From: Acidisarcina sp.
GTDB lineage: Bacteria; Acidobacteriota; Terriglobia; Terriglobales; Acidobacteriaceae
Direction: 5' to 3'
Assembly (NCBI GenBank): GCA_035539175.1
Contig: DATLIY010000007.1
Span: 1,116,001-1,180,000, forward strand
DNA length: 64,000 nucleotides
A program made the translations under genes and the position numbers. Each line of letters starts with the position of its first letter. The first letter of the stretch is position 1. Shown piece after piece: positions 18,360-27,646 of this stretch. The notes under the pieces were generated by a model that saw nothing but the letters and a program-made list of their open reading frames with translations, searched no databases and had not been told where the DNA came from.

Positions 18360-20231
18360 ATGGCTCGAAGGACCAATCCCTTGAGAATGAAAGCCGCGGC
18401 CTTCGGGACCGCCATGATTGCCGTGTCGCTCGCATGCGCTCTTATCGCGCCGCTGCTGCGAGCGGAGGAGAAGCAGGACTGGCTGACTCCCGCGGAGCAG
18501 AGCGGATACCGCACCACTCCCAACTACGAGGAAACGATGGCCTACCTCAGGCGAGTGGCCGAGGCCGCACCCCGGCAGGTACGCCTGGAACCTTTTGGCA
18601 AAACGGGAGAGGGCCGCGATCTCTACATCGTGATTGCATCACGTGACGGGGAGTTTGACCCGGCGAAGCTGCACGCCGCGAAGAGACCGATTGTGCTGGT
18701 GCAGAACTCCATCCACGCCGGCGAAATGGATGGCAAGGATAGCTGCCTGGCGCTGCTTCGCGACATGGTCGTGACTCAATCGCAGGCTGCCCTGCTGGAT
18801 CGCGCCGTCTTCGTCTTTATCCCCATCTACAATGCCGACGGCCATGAACGGCGTTCGAAATATAACCGCATTAACCAGAATGGCCCGGAGGAGATGGGCT
18901 GGCGAGCGAACGGCAGCAACCTGAACCTGAACCGCGATTACATGAAGGCAGACGCACCGGAAACACGCGCCCTGCTGAAGATGCTGCATCGCTGGCTGCC
19001 GGACTTCTTCGTGGACGATCACGTCACCGATGGCGCGGACTACCAGTACGACGTAACCTTCACCCTGGACAATGGACCGGATGTAGCGCCGGCAACCGCG
19101 AAATGGGTCACCGGAACAGTGACTCCAGCCCTGGAGAAGGCTGTGGACGATGCAGGCCACCTGGCCGCTCCCACATACATCACGCTGAACGACGACACGG
19201 ATCCGGCCCAGGGGCTCTCCTTCAACGACGACCCGCCGCGCTTCTCAACCGGCTACATGATTCTGGAAAACCGGCCCGGTCTGCTGGTCGAGCTGCACAT
19301 GCTGAAGGACTACAAGACGCGCGTGACCGGGAATTACGAGATCCTGCGCGGGCTGATGCAACTGGTCAATCGCGATGCGGATCGCCTGATCGATCTGAAC
19401 CGCGAGGCGGATCAAGATGCGATGCGGCTTGGCGCACATCCGCTCGGCAACCAGCCCTTCCCGCTCCGCATGGTGTGGGGCGGCGAGACTACGCCGTTTT
19501 TGTATCGCGGCTACAAGGCCACTCGGAGATTGAGCGAGGTTTCCGGCGCGATGTGGGTGGAGTATTCCCACGAACCATGGAATGTCTCTCTTCCGCTGCA
19601 GACCGGCGCCAAAGTCGTCGCATCTACCGTACCTCCAGCGGCCTATATTATTCCCGCTGAATGGACGCGGGTGATCGACGTGCTGCAGGCGCACCAGGTT
19701 GAGATGAAGCGCACGACTGCTCCCTGGACCGGGACCGTTGAGACCTACCGGTGCAGCGGAATGGAGTGGCAGGATCGGCCATTTGAGGGCCGTCATCCCA
19801 TTTTTTCAGGGGAGGGCGCTCATGGCAGGCCGGGGCAGTTCGGTCAATGCACATTAGTAACCAACGCGGTTACATATCCTGCGGGGTCGGCGGTTGTCCT
19901 GCTGAATCAGCGCCTCTCGAAGGTCGCCGTGCACTGGCTGGAGCCGCAGGGGCCGGACTCGGCTATGGCCTGGGGCTTTTTTGATTCCATCTTTGAGCAA
20001 AAGGAGTATGGCGAAGCCTACGTGTTGGAAAAGCTTGCCCGGGAGATGATGGCGAAGGACCCCAAGCTCAAGGCTGAGTTCGAGCGCAAGATCGCCACCG
20101 ATCCGCGTTTCGCCGCAAACTCCGAGGCCAGGCTCGAATTTTTCTATGACCGCTCGCCCTGGGCAGATGCGCGGCTGGGACTCTACCCGGTCGGCAGGCT
20201 CACAAAACTGGACGGTATTCCCTTGAAGTAA
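18360..20231 (+). CDS. Secreted M14 family zinc carboxypeptidase
   Basis: 623 residues with an N-terminal signal segment (KAAAFGTAMIAVSLACALIAPLLRA, residues 11-35 in all, cut near RAEE). The zinc motif is His119-Ala-Gly-Glu122 (QNSIHAGEMDGKD). NLNRDYMKADAPETRA and FFVDDHVTDGADYQYD carry further conserved M14 residues including a candidate third ligand. LLVELHMLKDYKTRV is the likely catalytic Glu region. The C-terminal 250 residues are longer than a bare peptidase domain. GGAG precedes the ATG by three bases; an alternative ATG at 18387 starts nearer the signal core. Substrate unknown. Confidence 0.85.
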   Translation: MARRTNPLRMKAAAFGTAMIAVSLACALIAPLLRAEEKQDWLTPAEQSGYRTTPNYEETMAYLRRVAEAAPRQVRLEPFGKTGEGRDLYIVIASRDGEFDPAKLHAAKRPIVLVQNSIHAGEMDGKDSCLALLRDMVVTQSQAALLDRAVFVFIPIYNADGHERRSKYNRINQNGPEEMGWRANGSNLNLNRDYMKADAPETRALLKMLHRWLPDFFVDDHVTDGADYQYDVTFTLDNGPDVAPATAKWVTGTVTPALEKAVDDAGHLAAPTYITLNDDTDPAQGLSFNDDPPRFSTGYMILENRPGLLVELHMLKDYKTRVTGNYEILRGLMQLVNRDADRLIDLNREADQDAMRLGAHPLGNQPFPLRMVWGGETTPFLYRGYKATRRLSEVSGAMWVEYSHEPWNVSLPLQTGAKVVASTVPPAAYIIPAEWTRVIDVLQAHQVEMKRTTAPWTGTVETYRCSGMEWQDRPFEGRHPIFSGEGAHGRPGQFGQCTLVTNAVTYPAGSAVVLLNQRLSKVAVHWLEPQGPDSAMAWGFFDSIFEQKEYGEAYVLEKLAREMMAKDPKLKAEFERKIATDPRFAANSEARLEFFYDRSPWADARLGLYPVGRLTKLDGIPLK

Positions 20232-20251
20232 AGCCAAGGATCGTAACCTCC

Positions 20252-21802
20252 ATGATGCATCCACCGGACAGTACGCAGGCTGAGAGAGCGCCGAACAACA
20301 TCTGGCAAAGTGGGCTTGGATGGGCTGCGGTTGTGGCGCTGCTCCGGCTGCTGCTTTATGTGTGGATCGGGCCGCGCTACGGATATTTTCGAGATGAGCT
20401 CTACTACCTTGCCTGCGGCCATCATCCTGCATGGGGATACGTCGATCAGCCGCCGATGATCGCATGGATGGCGTGGCTGCTGGAGCACTCGATTGGCACC
20501 TCACTCTATGCCCTGCGGCTGCTGCCTGCCTTGGCAGGCGCGGGAACCATCTTCCTCTGCGGGTGGCTGGCAAAGGAGTTTGGCGGCGGACGGCGCGCGG
20601 TCCTGGTTGCGGCACTGGCCGCTCTCTGCACGCCGATCTACCTGGCGATGAGCCACCTCTTCTCCATGAATGCCTTCGATCCACTTCTCTGGATGGCAGC
20701 CGCGGCGGTGTTGGTTCGCGCAGCAAAAACCGGTAATGAGAATGTCTGGATCTGGCTAGGGCCGGTGGTGGGATTCGCGCTGCTCAACAAGTATGGAGTC
20801 GCGTTCTTTACGCTGGGCCTTCTGGCGGGAATTCTGCTAACGCCAATGCGGAGCGCATTTTTGAATCTGCGGCTTTGGGCAGGCGCGGCCATCGGGGCCG
20901 CGATCGCAATGCCGAATTTCCTTTGGCAGTGGCATCGTGGTTTTCCCTTCCTGCAGTTGATGCACGCCATCCGGGCCAGCGGCCGCGATACATGGAACGG
21001 TGTGCCATGGTTCCTCGGCCAGCAGGCACAGATACTGCATCCGCTGAACGTTGTGCTGATTGCAGGCGCGCTGATCTTCTGGTTCGGGCCGAGGGGCAAG
21101 GCCTTTCGCTCCTTGGGATGGGCCTTCCTGGCAACCTTTCTGCTCCTGATGGCGATGCACGCAAAAAACTACTACCTGGCGCCGATGTATCCGATGGTGC
21201 TGGCAGGAGGAGCGGTCTGGCTGGGTTCAGTGAGATATCGCTGGATCGTACCGGCTTTCTCTGCCGTGCTCATTGCGAGCGGCATTCTCCTTTCGCCCAT
21301 TGCTGTCCCGGTGCTGACGGTGAACCAGTACCTGCGCTACACCCATGCGTTGGGCATTGCCCCGCCAAAGTTTGAGAACAACCGGCCCGGTCTGCTGCCG
21401 CAACTTTATGCGGACATGTTCGGTTGGGAGCCAATGGCGCAAAAGGTCGCGGCCTATTACAACTCTCTGCCAGACGAAGAGCGTGCGCGGACCGGCATCT
21501 TTGCGAACAACTATGGAGAGGCAGGCGCAATCGATTTCTTTGGGCCCCGCTATGGGCTTCCACCGGCCATCAGCGGCCACCAGAACTACTGGTACTGGGG
21601 AGCGCATGGCTACACGGGAGAGAGCCTGATTGTGCTGGGCGACAACGAAGCGACCCTGAAGAAGGAGTGCTCTTCGGTCACCACAGCAGCAGTGCTGGAC
21701 GATAAGTATGCACGGCGCGATGAGATCGGTTCCGTATTCCACTGCCGCGGATTGAAGTGGAACCTGGCAGACGACTGGGCGCGCGTGAAGAAGTGGAATT
21801 GA
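20252..21802 (+). CDS. Family 39 glycosyltransferase (ArnT/PMT-like)
   Basis: 516-residue integral membrane protein with about ten or more hydrophobic segments. The first periplasmic loop has the DE pair in GPRYGYFRDELYYLA (Asp48-Glu49) and a further conserved Asp in GYVDQPP, the hallmark of polyprenyl-phosphate-sugar-dependent GT39/GT83 enzymes such as ArnT. The soluble C-terminal domain begins near residue 360 and holds NNYGEAGAIDFFG. It probably transfers a sugar to lipid or protein on the periplasmic side; acceptor and donor are unknown. It follows the M14 gene by 20 bases. Confidence 0.85.
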   Translation: MMHPPDSTQAERAPNNIWQSGLGWAAVVALLRLLLYVWIGPRYGYFRDELYYLACGHHPAWGYVDQPPMIAWMAWLLEHSIGTSLYALRLLPALAGAGTIFLCGWLAKEFGGGRRAVLVAALAALCTPIYLAMSHLFSMNAFDPLLWMAAAAVLVRAAKTGNENVWIWLGPVVGFALLNKYGVAFFTLGLLAGILLTPMRSAFLNLRLWAGAAIGAAIAMPNFLWQWHRGFPFLQLMHAIRASGRDTWNGVPWFLGQQAQILHPLNVVLIAGALIFWFGPRGKAFRSLGWAFLATFLLLMAMHAKNYYLAPMYPMVLAGGAVWLGSVRYRWIVPAFSAVLIASGILLSPIAVPVLTVNQYLRYTHALGIAPPKFENNRPGLLPQLYADMFGWEPMAQKVAAYYNSLPDEERARTGIFANNYGEAGAIDFFGPRYGLPPAISGHQNYWYWGAHGYTGESLIVLGDNEATLKKECSSVTTAAVLDDKYARRDEIGSVFHCRGLKWNLADDWARVKKWN

Positions 21803-21813
21803 GCGGCGGCGTG

Positions 21814-21844
21814 TTGGAATCGCGTGCGGCGATGGTGCTAGCAT
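21814..21844 (+). promoter_or_regulatory. Possible gltX promoter
   Basis: TTGGAA (21814-21819) and TAGCAT (21839-21844) with a 19-base spacer, in the 63-base gap before gltX. The leader would be about 15 nucleotides with only a weak purine stretch before the ATG. Confidence 0.4.
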
Positions 21845-21865
21845 CGAAGTTACTCCGAAAAGAAA

Positions 21866-23329
21866 ATGGCTGACATCATCAAGACTCCCCGCGTACGTTT
21901 TGCGCCTTCCCCCACCGGCTACCTGCACGTGGGCGGCGCTCGCACTGCTCTTTTTAACTGGCTCTTTGCGCGCCACACCGGCGGCACGCTAATCCTGCGG
22001 ATTGAGGACACCGACTTTGAGCGCTCCTCCGAGGAGATGGTCGAGGGCATCCTCGTGGGGATGCGCTGGCTGGGCCTGAACTGGGATGAAGGACCGTTCT
22101 ATCAATCGAAGCGCCTGAGCCTGTATACCGAGACAGCGGAGAAGCTGCTGGCCAGCGGTCATGCGTATTACTGCTTCTGCACGAAGGAAGAGCTGGAGCA
22201 GCGCCGCGCAGAGGCCACACGGACCGGACGCACGCCAATGTACGATGGCCGCTGCCGCAAGATTGACCCACAAGAGGCGCTCCGCCGCAAGCAGGCAGGC
22301 GAGCCGTGCGCGGTACGGTTTGCCGTGCCCGTCGGCGGATCGACCAGCTTTGACGACGCCGTATTCGGCAAAGTCGAGTTCCAGAACGCGGAACTGGAAG
22401 ACTTCGTACTGCTGCGGTCGGATGGGATACCGACGTACCACCTGAGCGTCGTGGCAGACGACCTCGATATGCGGCTGACTCATATCATTCGCGGCGCGGA
22501 CCACATCTCGAACACTCCCAAGCAGGTGTTGCAATACCGTGCTCTGGGCGCGGAGCTCCCGATCTTTGCGCATGTGCCGCTGATTCTTGGTCCAGACAAG
22601 ACGCGGCTCTCCAAGCGCCACGGCGCAACCAGCGTCATCTCCTACAAAGACATGGGAATCGTGCCCGAGGCCTTCCGGAACTTCCTCTCGCTGCTGGGCT
22701 GGTCGCCAGGGGCAGCGGGCAAGGACGCCGATGGCAAGGATCGCGAAATCTTCTCCTCCGAGGAGCTGATCCAGCTCTTTTCGCTGGAGGGAATCTCCAA
22801 GTCAAACGCTGTCTTCGACAACGATAAGCTGGCATGGTTCAACACGGAATACATCCGCGCCTATCCCGTGGAGAAGCTGCTGCCGCTGATCGAAGAAGAG
22901 TGGGAGAAGGCCGGCCTGAAGCCGACACGCACGCCCGGAGAGATTGCCGCCGCGATTGAATTGCTGAAGCCTCGCGCGCGCAACCTGAAGGACTTTGCAG
23001 GCGCCTTCAAGGCTTATTTCACGGATACTTTTGAATTTGATACTGCAGCGGTTACGAAGTTCTTCAAGGATGACTCGCTGCGCGGACGGCTGGTGGAACT
23101 GGCCGCGAGATACAAGGCTGCGCCGGAGTTCACAGAGGCATCGACTGAACAGGTGCTGCGCGCTTTCGCGGAGGAGAAGGGCATGAAGGCGGGCGCGCTG
23201 ATCAACGGAGCGCGCGTGGCGCTGACCGGGCAGGGCGTGGCTCCCAGCCTGTTTGCCGTCATGGTATCTCTTGGCAAGGAGCGTGTGGTAAAGCGCCTGG
23301 CAACGGCGGGAGAGATCCCGGCAGCCTAG
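21866..23329 (+). CDS. gltX: Glutamate--tRNA ligase
   Basis: 487-residue class I aminoacyl-tRNA synthetase. The HIGH-type signature is HVGG at 21-24 in FAPSPTGYLHVGGARTALFN, and the KMSKS-type loop is RLSKRHG. The inserted acceptor-binding region and C-terminal anticodon-binding helices (LRAFAEEKGMKAGALINGAR) are standard. Whether it is discriminating or misacylates tRNA-Gln depends on gat genes outside the window. Confidence 0.97.
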   Translation: MADIIKTPRVRFAPSPTGYLHVGGARTALFNWLFARHTGGTLILRIEDTDFERSSEEMVEGILVGMRWLGLNWDEGPFYQSKRLSLYTETAEKLLASGHAYYCFCTKEELEQRRAEATRTGRTPMYDGRCRKIDPQEALRRKQAGEPCAVRFAVPVGGSTSFDDAVFGKVEFQNAELEDFVLLRSDGIPTYHLSVVADDLDMRLTHIIRGADHISNTPKQVLQYRALGAELPIFAHVPLILGPDKTRLSKRHGATSVISYKDMGIVPEAFRNFLSLLGWSPGAAGKDADGKDREIFSSEELIQLFSLEGISKSNAVFDNDKLAWFNTEYIRAYPVEKLLPLIEEEWEKAGLKPTRTPGEIAAAIELLKPRARNLKDFAGAFKAYFTDTFEFDTAAVTKFFKDDSLRGRLVELAARYKAAPEFTEASTEQVLRAFAEEKGMKAGALINGARVALTGQGVAPSLFAVMVSLGKERVVKRLATAGEIPAA

Positions 23330-23345
23330 AAGAATCGGCGCTGTT

Positions 23346-23387
23346 TCTGCGCGGTGCGGCAATCTTTTAAAGAACCCATCGCGCAGA
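23346..23387. repeat. Inverted repeat between convergent gltX and DsbD-like gene
   Basis: TCTGCGCG (23346-23353) and CGCGCAGA (23380-23387) are perfect complements around a 26-base AT-richer loop. It occupies the 73-base convergent gap and may act as a shared transcription stop, though it lacks a T tract. Confidence 0.4.
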
Positions 23388-23402
23388 GAATCTGCACTGC
23401 GT

Positions 23403-23906
23403 CTATTTCGCCGCGATGTTGAAGACCACGGGAATCGTCTTGGGCGGATAGCAGGAGTTGGAGTCGCAGGCCTGATAGCGGAGGACTGCTTCAACCAGAT
23501 GCTGCCCCGGCTGCGCGGTAACGTGCGCTTTCAGAACAAACTCCCCGGCATACACGCTCAACTTTTCCTTCGGGGAAAACGAGAAGCTGTAATCGGCTCC
23601 GGCTGGGAAATCCACTGCGCTTACATTGACTCCTGGTTTTTCCGCAACCACGAAATTCGTCGGGATCAGCAGTTTCGAGTGTGGCGTATGCGAGTTGATG
23701 TGCATGCCGTCGGCCACGCGGAAGTGCAACTCCACAACACCCGGCTTCTTGGCGGCGAGGGCAACCTGATCCGGGAAGAGGAAGCGGACCGAATCGGCGC
23801 CGCGTGCGCTTGACTGCGCGGACTTCTCCGACGCCGGAAACTGCGGCTGTGCCGGAAGCGCCAGTGCAACCAGCGATGCGGCAACAAGCAGAGCGCGAAT
23901 CTTCAT
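23403..23906 (-). CDS. Stand-alone DsbD N-terminal-like periplasmic domain protein
   Basis: 167 residues: signal peptide (MKIRALLVAASLVALALPAQ) then an immunoglobulin-like domain of the DsbD alpha type. VELHFRVADGMHINSH, FPAGADYSFS and YQACDSNSCYPPKTIPVVF match the family; the last holds the Cys pair (C-x4-C) used by DsbD alpha to pass electrons. No membrane DsbD follows. The start ATG at 23906 overlaps the tlpA stop (TGATG), with GGAGG six bases upstream, so translation is coupled to the thioredoxin-like protein. A role in periplasmic thiol reduction is inferred. Confidence 0.82.
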   Translation of the reverse strand: MKIRALLVAASLVALALPAQPQFPASEKSAQSSARGADSVRFLFPDQVALAAKKPGVVELHFRVADGMHINSHTPHSKLLIPTNFVVAEKPGVNVSAVDFPAGADYSFSFSPKEKLSVYAGEFVLKAHVTAQPGQHLVEAVLRYQACDSNSCYPPKTIPVVFNIAAK

Positions 23907-24547
23907 CACTGTCCTCCTGCCAAGGCCTTGCGGATATTTGCTTCAACCTCATCGCGAGGAACCAATCCAACGGTCTGCGCGACCACGGTTCCCTTGCGAT
24001 CGATGTAGAAGGAAGTGGGCAGCGAATCAACACCGCCGTAAGGATTGCTGATGGAGTCGCCGTCGATCAATACCGGGTAGGTCATCTTCTGCTGCTCGAC
24101 GAACTTCGCGATCTCGGCCTTTTGCGTAAACAGCTTCGCGCGGTCTTCCTTGTCCAGGTCGTCGCTGGAGACGCCAAGAATCTCAAACCCCTGCCCTGCA
24201 TACTGTTCGCGCAGCTTGAGGAACCACGGAATCTCCACCTTGCAGGGAGCGCACCAGGTTGCCCAGAAGTTCAGCAGCACGGCTTTGCCGCGATAGTCCG
24301 CGAGTGAAACTTTTTTGCCATTCAGGTCGCTCAGCGTGAAGTTGGGAGCGGGCTTGCCCTGCAACTGCGAGACCTCCTGGTCTGCGGAGTCCTGCTGCAG
24401 CGTGACGTGCGTTGCGCGAAGCCGTTCCGCCTGCTGGCGTCGGCTCTCGTAGTTCGCCCATCCCGCCCAGAACATCAGCGCCAGCGAAGCAAGGATAAGA
24501 AGCAGAATGAAATGATTGCGTTTCACCGAAGACCGTGACCTTCCCAA
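23906..24547 (-). CDS. TlpA/ResA-like thiol-disulfide oxidoreductase
   Basis: 213 residues with an N-terminal membrane anchor (HFILLLILASLALMFWAGW) and a thioredoxin fold facing the periplasm. The active site is WCAPC with Cys99 and Cys102 in LLNFWATWCAPCKVEIP, and the cis-Pro region reads SLPTSFYIDRKG. Relatives reduce apocytochrome c or other periplasmic disulfides. The TTG start is the longest option; a GTG seven codons in (24526) would put the anchor nearer the N-terminus. It is divergent from kdsD and coupled to the DsbD-like gene. Confidence 0.9.
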   Translation of the reverse strand: MGRSRSSVKRNHFILLLILASLALMFWAGWANYESRRQQAERLRATHVTLQQDSADQEVSQLQGKPAPNFTLSDLNGKKVSLADYRGKAVLLNFWATWCAPCKVEIPWFLKLREQYAGQGFEILGVSSDDLDKEDRAKLFTQKAEIAKFVEQQKMTYPVLIDGDSISNPYGGVDSLPTSFYIDRKGTVVAQTVGLVPRDEVEANIRKALAGGQ

Positions 24548-24690
24548 AGGCTCGCATATAGCGCCGCATACAAAACGAAGGAAACGGACGCTGCCTCTAT
24601 TCTAAAGGAGGATGGACGGAGCCGCTTCACGGCCCGGACACGGACGCTCTGATACCATCAATTGCTTTGGGGACAGGAAGCGGGAGCAAC

Positions 24691-25668
24691 ATGACGGAAC
24701 ACACCCCGGCATCGCTGGTAAGGACAGAGGCAGAGGCGCTGCTGGCGCTGGCAACACGGCTGGAAGGACCAATGGCAGCGGACTTTGACCGCGCCGTGGA
24801 GCTGGTACTGCGCTGCGGGGAAGAGCGGGGCCGGGTGGTCGTCACCGGCATGGGCAAAAGCGGAATCGTGGCGCAGAAGATCGCCGCGACCTTGAGCTCT
24901 ACCGGGTCGCCCGCGCTGTTTCTCCATCCTGCAGAGGCCCTGCATGGCGACCTCGGGGTGCTGATGCAGGGCGACGTCGTAATTGCGCTCTCGGCCAGTG
25001 GCGAGACCGAGGAGATTCTGCGCCTGCTGGCCACGCTCAAGCGCATGGGCGACGCGCTTATCAGCTTCTGCTGCAACATAGCATCGACTCTTGCGCAGGC
25101 GAGCGATGTGGCCTTGGATTGTTCGGTTGAAAAGGAAGCCTGCGGACTGGGCCTGGCGCCGACGGCCTCGACCACTGCGATGCTCGCGCTGGGCGATGCA
25201 CTGGCTATTGCGGTCTCGTTGAAAAAGGGTTTTCGTGCCGAGGACTTCGCCGACCTGCACCCCGGTGGCAAGCTGGGTAAGAAGCTGGCCCGCGTCCGGC
25301 AGTTAATGCACTGCGGCGACGCCGTGCCACGCGTCGAGCGCACGACTCCTATGACGGACGTGATCTACGAGATGTCGCGCAAGGGCCTGGGCCTGACCAC
25401 GGTACAGGAAAACACCAGGCTGGTCGGCATCATCAGCGATGGAGACCTGCGTCGCCTGCTGGAGCACGAAGGCCCGGCAGCCCTGGAGAAGACTGCGGGA
25501 GAGGCCATGAACCCGGCTCCCAAGACGATTGCGCCAGAGGAGCTCGCGGTCCGCGCCCTGAGCGTGATGGAGGGCAAGAAGATCACATCCCTGGTGGTGG
25601 TGGACGCAGCAGGCGCGGTCGAAGGCGTGCTGCACCTGCACGATCTATGGGGCACGGAGATGCTGTAG
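24691..25668 (+). CDS. kdsD: Arabinose-5-phosphate isomerase (KdsD/KpsF)
   Basis: 325-residue enzyme converting ribulose 5-phosphate to arabinose 5-phosphate, the first step towards KDO for lipopolysaccharide. The SIS domain (about 35-175) has [16 protein letters not shown] near residue 52 and [11 protein letters not shown]. Two CBS domains follow (from about 205, ending [11 protein letters not shown]). GGGAG lies four bases before the chosen ATG; the eight codons upstream in the open frame are non-conserved. It fits with lptE as evidence of an LPS outer membrane. Confidence 0.94.
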   Translation: MTEHTPASLVRTEAEALLALATRLEGPMAADFDRAVELVLRCGEERGRVVVTGMGKSGIVAQKIAATLSSTGSPALFLHPAEALHGDLGVLMQGDVVIALSASGETEEILRLLATLKRMGDALISFCCNIASTLAQASDVALDCSVEKEACGLGLAPTASTTAMLALGDALAIAVSLKKGFRAEDFADLHPGGKLGKKLARVRQLMHCGDAVPRVERTTPMTDVIYEMSRKGLGLTTVQENTRLVGIISDGDLRRLLEHEGPAALEKTAGEAMNPAPKTIAPEELAVRALSVMEGKKITSLVVVDAAGAVEGVLHLHDLWGTEML

Positions 25669-25798
25669 CGGCATCCTGACCCAAAGGGCATCTACTGCAC
25701 CGGCCAGTCCTCCCGAGGGCAGCGAACACCGCAAACGGGTAGAATGGGCTTTTACCTTTTATCTGCAAGATTCCTTAAAGGAAAGCACAGTCGAACGC

Positions 25799-27559
25799 AT
25801 GCATCGCTGGTCAAAACTCTTTATTCCTACACTTCGTGAGGCTCCGGCAGACGCCGAGGTCGCCAGCCACAAGTTTCTGCTTCGCTCGGGATATATCCGG
25901 CAGCTTGGCGCGGGCATTTACTCCTACCTTTTTCTCGGGCAGCGCTCCATCAACAAGATCATCGGCATCGTGCGCGAGGAGATGGACAAGATCGGGCAGG
26001 AGTTCCTGCTGCCGGCGCTGAATCCGCGCGAGGTGTGGGAGGCGAGCGGCCGCTGGTCAACCATGGGCGACAACCTGTTCCGGCTGAAGGACCGCAAGGG
26101 AGCCGACCTGTGCCTGGGCATGACGCACGAAGAGGTGATGACCGACATTGCCCGCAAGGAGCTGCGCAGCTATAAGCAGCTTCCGCAGGTCTGGTACCAG
26201 ATCCAGACCAAGTTTCGCGATGAGCCGCGCCCCAAGTCGGGCCTGCTGCGGGTTCGGCAGTTCATCATGAAGGACTCGTATTCCTTCGACATCGACAAGG
26301 CCGGGCTGGACAGGAGCTTCGACCTGCACGACGCGACCTACCGGACCATCTTCAACCGCTGCGGGCTTCCTTTCGTCGCGGTCGAGGCGGATTCGGGCGC
26401 AATGGGCGGATCGCAGTCGCAGGAGTTCATGGTCTACACCGATGCAGGCGAAGACCTGATCGCAAGCTGCCCCAAGTGCAGCTATACGGCCAACATGGAG
26501 AAGGCCACGTCGCGCCTTGAGCCGGTGGAGGACCTTGCGGCAACCGGAGACGGCAAACCCGAACCGGTGCACACTCCCGGCCAGAAGACAATTGAGCAGG
26601 TAGCCGCGTTTCTCCAGGTCGAGCAATCGCAGCAGATCAAGACCATGGCTTATATGGCTGAGTTCCGCGTAGCCGGGAAAGAGTCCGAAGCAAAGCTGGC
26701 TCCGGTAGTCGTGTTTCTGCGCGGAGATCACCAGGTCAACGAAGCCAAATTGAACTCGATCGTGGGTGCTGTGGCGTTGCGTCCCATGCACGAGGAGGAG
26801 ATTCGCCAGACATTCGGCTCCGCTGCTGGCTATCTTGGTCCCATCGGGCTCACTACGGCGGCCAAAATTGCATCTGAAGGTGTGACAGTCATTGTGGATC
26901 GCGCACTGGAGGGTCGTACAAACCTGGTTGCCGGCGCCAACAAGGAGGAGTACCACCTGCGCAACGTCACCCCTGTGCGAGACTTTAAGGCCACGGTGAT
27001 CGCGGATGTGCGCAACGCTGCGGAAGGCGAGGGCTGCCCCGTATGCGGCACTCCGCTGAAGGTTGCCAAGGCAGTAGAGGTGGGTCACATCTTCAAGCTG
27101 GGCTACAAGTACTCCGAGAGCATGGGCGCCCATGTACTGGACCCCAACGGCAAGGAAGTCGCACCGATCATGGGCAGCTACGGAATTGGCATTGAACGCA
27201 TTCTGACCGCCACGGTGGAGCAGTTCCATGACGAGAAGGGCTTCTGGCTGCCACGTTCGATTGCGCCGTTTGATGTGGTCGTGACGATAACCAATACCAC
27301 CGATACGACCTTGGTGGAGGCGGGCGAAAAGATCGCCGCCGAACTGGAAGCGGCAGGGTTGGATGTGCTGCTGGATGACCGGGATGAGCGGGCGGGCGTG
27401 AAGTTCAAGGACGCCGACCTGGTGGGGATTCCGTATCGCGTCAACGTTGGAAAGAAGACGGCCGATGGCAAGGTAGAGCTGGTGACGCGCGCAACCTCGA
27501 GCAGTCAGGATCTGGACTTCGACGCGGTCGTGAGTACCCTCAAGACGATCGCTGGATAA
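25799..27559 (+). CDS. proS: Proline--tRNA ligase
   Basis: 586-residue class II synthetase of bacterial type. Motif 2 region [21 protein letters not shown] and motif 3 [10 protein letters not shown] are present. Between them is the YbaK-like editing insertion (about residues 260-400, with [13 protein letters not shown]) that hydrolyses Ala-tRNA-Pro. The C-terminal anticodon domain ([18 protein letters not shown]) is intact. No strong ribosome site is seen before the ATG; TAGAAT at 25740-25745 might serve as a -10 box with a leader near 45 nucleotides. Confidence 0.97.
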   Translation: MHRWSKLFIPTLREAPADAEVASHKFLLRSGYIRQLGAGIYSYLFLGQRSINKIIGIVREEMDKIGQEFLLPALNPREVWEASGRWSTMGDNLFRLKDRKGADLCLGMTHEEVMTDIARKELRSYKQLPQVWYQIQTKFRDEPRPKSGLLRVRQFIMKDSYSFDIDKAGLDRSFDLHDATYRTIFNRCGLPFVAVEADSGAMGGSQSQEFMVYTDAGEDLIASCPKCSYTANMEKATSRLEPVEDLAATGDGKPEPVHTPGQKTIEQVAAFLQVEQSQQIKTMAYMAEFRVAGKESEAKLAPVVVFLRGDHQVNEAKLNSIVGAVALRPMHEEEIRQTFGSAAGYLGPIGLTTAAKIASEGVTVIVDRALEGRTNLVAGANKEEYHLRNVTPVRDFKATVIADVRNAAEGEGCPVCGTPLKVAKAVEVGHIFKLGYKYSESMGAHVLDPNGKEVAPIMGSYGIGIERILTATVEQFHDEKGFWLPRSIAPFDVVVTITNTTDTTLVEAGEKIAAELEAAGLDVLLDDRDERAGVKFKDADLVGIPYRVNVGKKTADGKVELVTRATSSSQDLDFDAVVSTLKTIAG

Positions 27560-27646
27560 TCCTCCAGATACAGCGTGCCGAATTGCTCTCCGGGAACGTC
27601 TAAGTAAGCTGAAGAATGCGAGACCAGGAAGGTAGAAGGTAAACGG

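Noticed and set aside
24604-24614. AAAGGAGG directly followed by ATG before kdsD
   Set aside because: The spacing is zero and the frame is not that of kdsD; the short frame read from this ATG has no recognisable content.
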